DNA of 14,385 nucleotides from contig JAQVZB010000025.1 of assembly GCA_029004695.1 (NCBI GenBank), positions 1-14,385 on the forward strand, read 5' to 3'. Of this stretch, positions 12,918 to 14,385 are shown piece after piece. A model generated the notes under the pieces. That model made no database searches. It was given only the letters and a program-made list of their open reading frames with translations, and was not told the DNA's origin. A program made the translations under genes and the position numbers. The DNA is from Bacilli bacterium (GTDB taxonomy: Bacteria > Bacillota_I > Bacilli_A > RF39 > UBA660). The stretch's first letter is position 1. The number at the start of each line of letters is the position of its first letter.

Positions 12918-13976
12918 ATGAAAAAAAAGAAAAACAAGATGAATATTAATAAAAAAGTTAACTATATATTAGTTGGAATATTTTTATTAATTTTAATATC
13001 GATAGGAGTATATTTTTTTATTAACAATAATAAAAAGCTATTAGATAATGATATAAAAAAAGAACCTGAAGTTGTAGAAAAAGAAAAAAAATTAGAAATA
13101 GTAGATTTAAATTCGAAAACAAGACCTTATGCAATTATGATAAATAATATTGGAGTAGCAAGACCATTACAAAGTGGTCTTCAAGATGCCTATATTATGT
13201 ATGAAATGATAGTCGAAGGAGGGCTTACTCGATATTTAGCATTATTTTTAGATAAAGATGTTGAAAGAATAGGCTCAGTTAGGAGTGCTCGTCATTATTA
13301 TTTAGATTATGTTTTAGAAAATGATGCTTTTTATGTTCATCATGGTCAGTCACCTCAAGCTCAAGCTCAATTTTCTTCTTTAGGAGTTGATCGTATTGTT
13401 GTCGGTGATTCTAAAACTGGATGGAGAGATAAAAAATTAAAAGTAGCTAGTGAGCATACATTATTTACTAGTACAAAAAAATTAGAATCAGGTATTGGTA
13501 GTAAAAGAACGGAAAGAAAAAAGGAATTATTATTAAATTATAGTATTGAAGAAATAAATTTAGATAAATATAATAATACAAAAGTTGCTAATAATGTTAG
13601 TATTGAATATTCTAATCATATAAAATCTTCTTATATATACGATTCAATATCTAAAAATTATAAAAGACTTGTTAATGGTAAAGAACATGTCGATTATGTA
13701 ACTGGAAAACAATATACTTTTAAAAATATTATTACTTATCAAGTAAGAAATTACTTAATATCAGGAGATAGTAGTGGAAGACAAGAATTAAATAATATTG
13801 GTGAAGGTAATGGGTATTATATAACTAATGGTTATGCAATTCCAATTACTTGGAGTAAATCATCCAGAAGTTCACAAACAGTTTATAAATATCAAAGTGG
13901 TGAAGAAATAATCGTAAATGATGGAAATACTTTTATTCAAATTCAGCCATTAAAGAAAAGTTTAATAATTAATTAA
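12918..13976 (+). CDS. DUF3048 domain-containing membrane protein (YerB-like)
   Basis: A 352-residue protein with an N-terminal membrane segment (about 15-35) after a very lysine-rich start, then a charged linker and the DUF3048 region. The domain is recognised by RPYAIMINN (69-77), ARPLQSGLQDAYIMYE (81-96), GGLTRYLALF (101-110), and GSVRSARHYYLDY (119-131). HHGQSPQA (141-148) comes next, and a second conserved half follows to the end. B. subtilis YerB is the known relative, a surface lipoprotein of unassigned function; here the anchor is a helix without a lipobox. The ribosome site AAAGAGG (about 12903-12909) sets the ATG. It probably forms an operon with the following small gene, 45 nt downstream. 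Biochemical activity is unknown. Confidence 0.92.
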   Translation: MKKKKNKMNINKKVNYILVGIFLLILISIGVYFFINNNKKLLDNDIKKEPEVVEKEKKLEIVDLNSKTRPYAIMINNIGVARPLQSGLQDAYIMYEMIVEGGLTRYLALFLDKDVERIGSVRSARHYYLDYVLENDAFYVHHGQSPQAQAQFSSLGVDRIVVGDSKTGWRDKKLKVASEHTLFTSTKKLESGIGSKRTERKKELLLNYSIEEINLDKYNNTKVANNVSIEYSNHIKSSYIYDSISKNYKRLVNGKEHVDYVTGKQYTFKNIITYQVRNYLISGDSSGRQELNNIGEGNGYYITNGYAIPITWSKSSRSSQTVYKYQSGEEIIVNDGNTFIQIQPLKKSLIIN

Positions 13977-14021
13977 TTTTTTGAATATAATTAAATAAGT
14001 AAAATAGAAAGGGAGAATGTA

Positions 14022-14366
14022 GTGAAAGAATTTATAGTTGATCATTATTTATTAATAATGATTGTGGCTGCATTTTTAATATTTGCGCTATTAGGTTATA
14101 TAATTGATACTACTAGAAATAAAAAGAAAGGTGATATTGTTAATCAACCAGAAGAAGAAAATATGCTTCTAACAGAAAATATGGTTCCAGATGTTCAGTC
14201 AGAAGTTGAAGAATCTGAAGAAAATATAGTAAATCTTGAAAGTTCACCTCAAATTCCAGAAATAGATAATGCAGATATTAAAGAAGATTTTGTTCTTACA
14301 GAATCAAATGAAAAAAAAGAATCAGAACCAATAACAAATAGTGAAGAAGTAAAAGATAATAAATAG
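14022..14366 (+). CDS. Small single-pass membrane protein with acidic tail
   Basis: A 114-residue protein I do not recognise. A membrane segment spans about residues 8-28 (HYLLIMIVAAFLIFALLGYI), followed by a basic stretch (TTRNKKKG) that should stay in the cytosol. A long tail, about 75 residues rich in Glu, Ser and Asn, appears disordered. The GTG start at 14022 has ribosome site GAAAGGGAG (14007-14015); the ATG at 14017 is immediately followed by a stop and is not a start. The short distance from the DUF3048 gene and a terminator at its end place it as the last gene of that unit. A role as a scaffold or partner of the upstream protein is possible but not shown. Confidence 0.72.
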   Translation: MKEFIVDHYLLIMIVAAFLIFALLGYIIDTTRNKKKGDIVNQPEEENMLLTENMVPDVQSEVEESEENIVNLESSPQIPEIDNADIKEDFVLTESNEKKESEPITNSEEVKDNK

Positions 14367-14379
14367 TATTATCTTTTTT
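14351..14379 (+). terminator. Terminator overlapping the stop codon of the last gene
   Basis: AAAAGATAATA (14351-14361) pairs perfectly with TATTATCTTTT (14367-14377). The five-base loop AATAG contains the TAG stop codon, and Ts run to 14379. The hairpin's 5' arm therefore encodes the last residues of the protein. Confidence 0.8.
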
Positions 14380-14385
14380 AAATTG

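Overview
The window is very AT-rich, densely packed DNA from a bacterium with strong AAGGAGG-type ribosome binding sites. It uses TGG for tryptophan and mostly TAA/TAG stops. The t6A tRNA-modification genes, a YebC-family regulator, a SipW-type signal peptidase with its secreted substrates, a DUF1846 protein and a DUF3048 (YerB-like) protein point to a low-GC Firmicute. An uncultured gut Bacilli/Mollicutes relative is my best guess. That placement is inference from gene content and base composition; no taxonomic marker was compared.

Layout: (1) positions 1-330 hold the 3' end of 23S rRNA and a complete 5S rRNA. (2) 409-1932 is a small peptide-natural-product (RiPP) locus. It has its own TTGACA promoter, a 40-residue precursor ending in a five-cysteine core, a terminator-like hairpin overlapping the precursor stop codon, and a radical SAM/SPASM maturase with a C-terminal PqqD-like (RRE) segment. 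(3) 2054-8642 carries housekeeping genes: a DUF1846 protein, tsaE, tsaB, a RimI-TsaD fusion, a ZIP-like metal transporter, a patatin-like phospholipase and a YebC-family protein. TsaE, TsaB and TsaD make up the t6A37 tRNA-modification machinery apart from TsaC. (4) 8670-14379 is a cell-surface region. It has two tandem paralogous secreted proteins with SipW-dependent signal peptides (TasA/CalY-like), the SipW-type signal peptidase that probably processes them, a membrane-anchored protein with a Thr-rich stalk and an InlB-type B-repeat, a convergent lipoprotein, a DUF3048 membrane protein and a small single-pass membrane protein.

The most interesting parts are the RiPP locus, whose precursor is only 40 codons and easy to miss, and the SipW region. 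In the latter, the stalked protein and the convergent lipoprotein share a membrane-proximal domain with a matching pair of cysteines. Together these look like a small surface-assembly module. Several genes have a terminator T-run followed within about 10 nt by a TATAAT box, so terminator and next promoter are compressed into one short segment.
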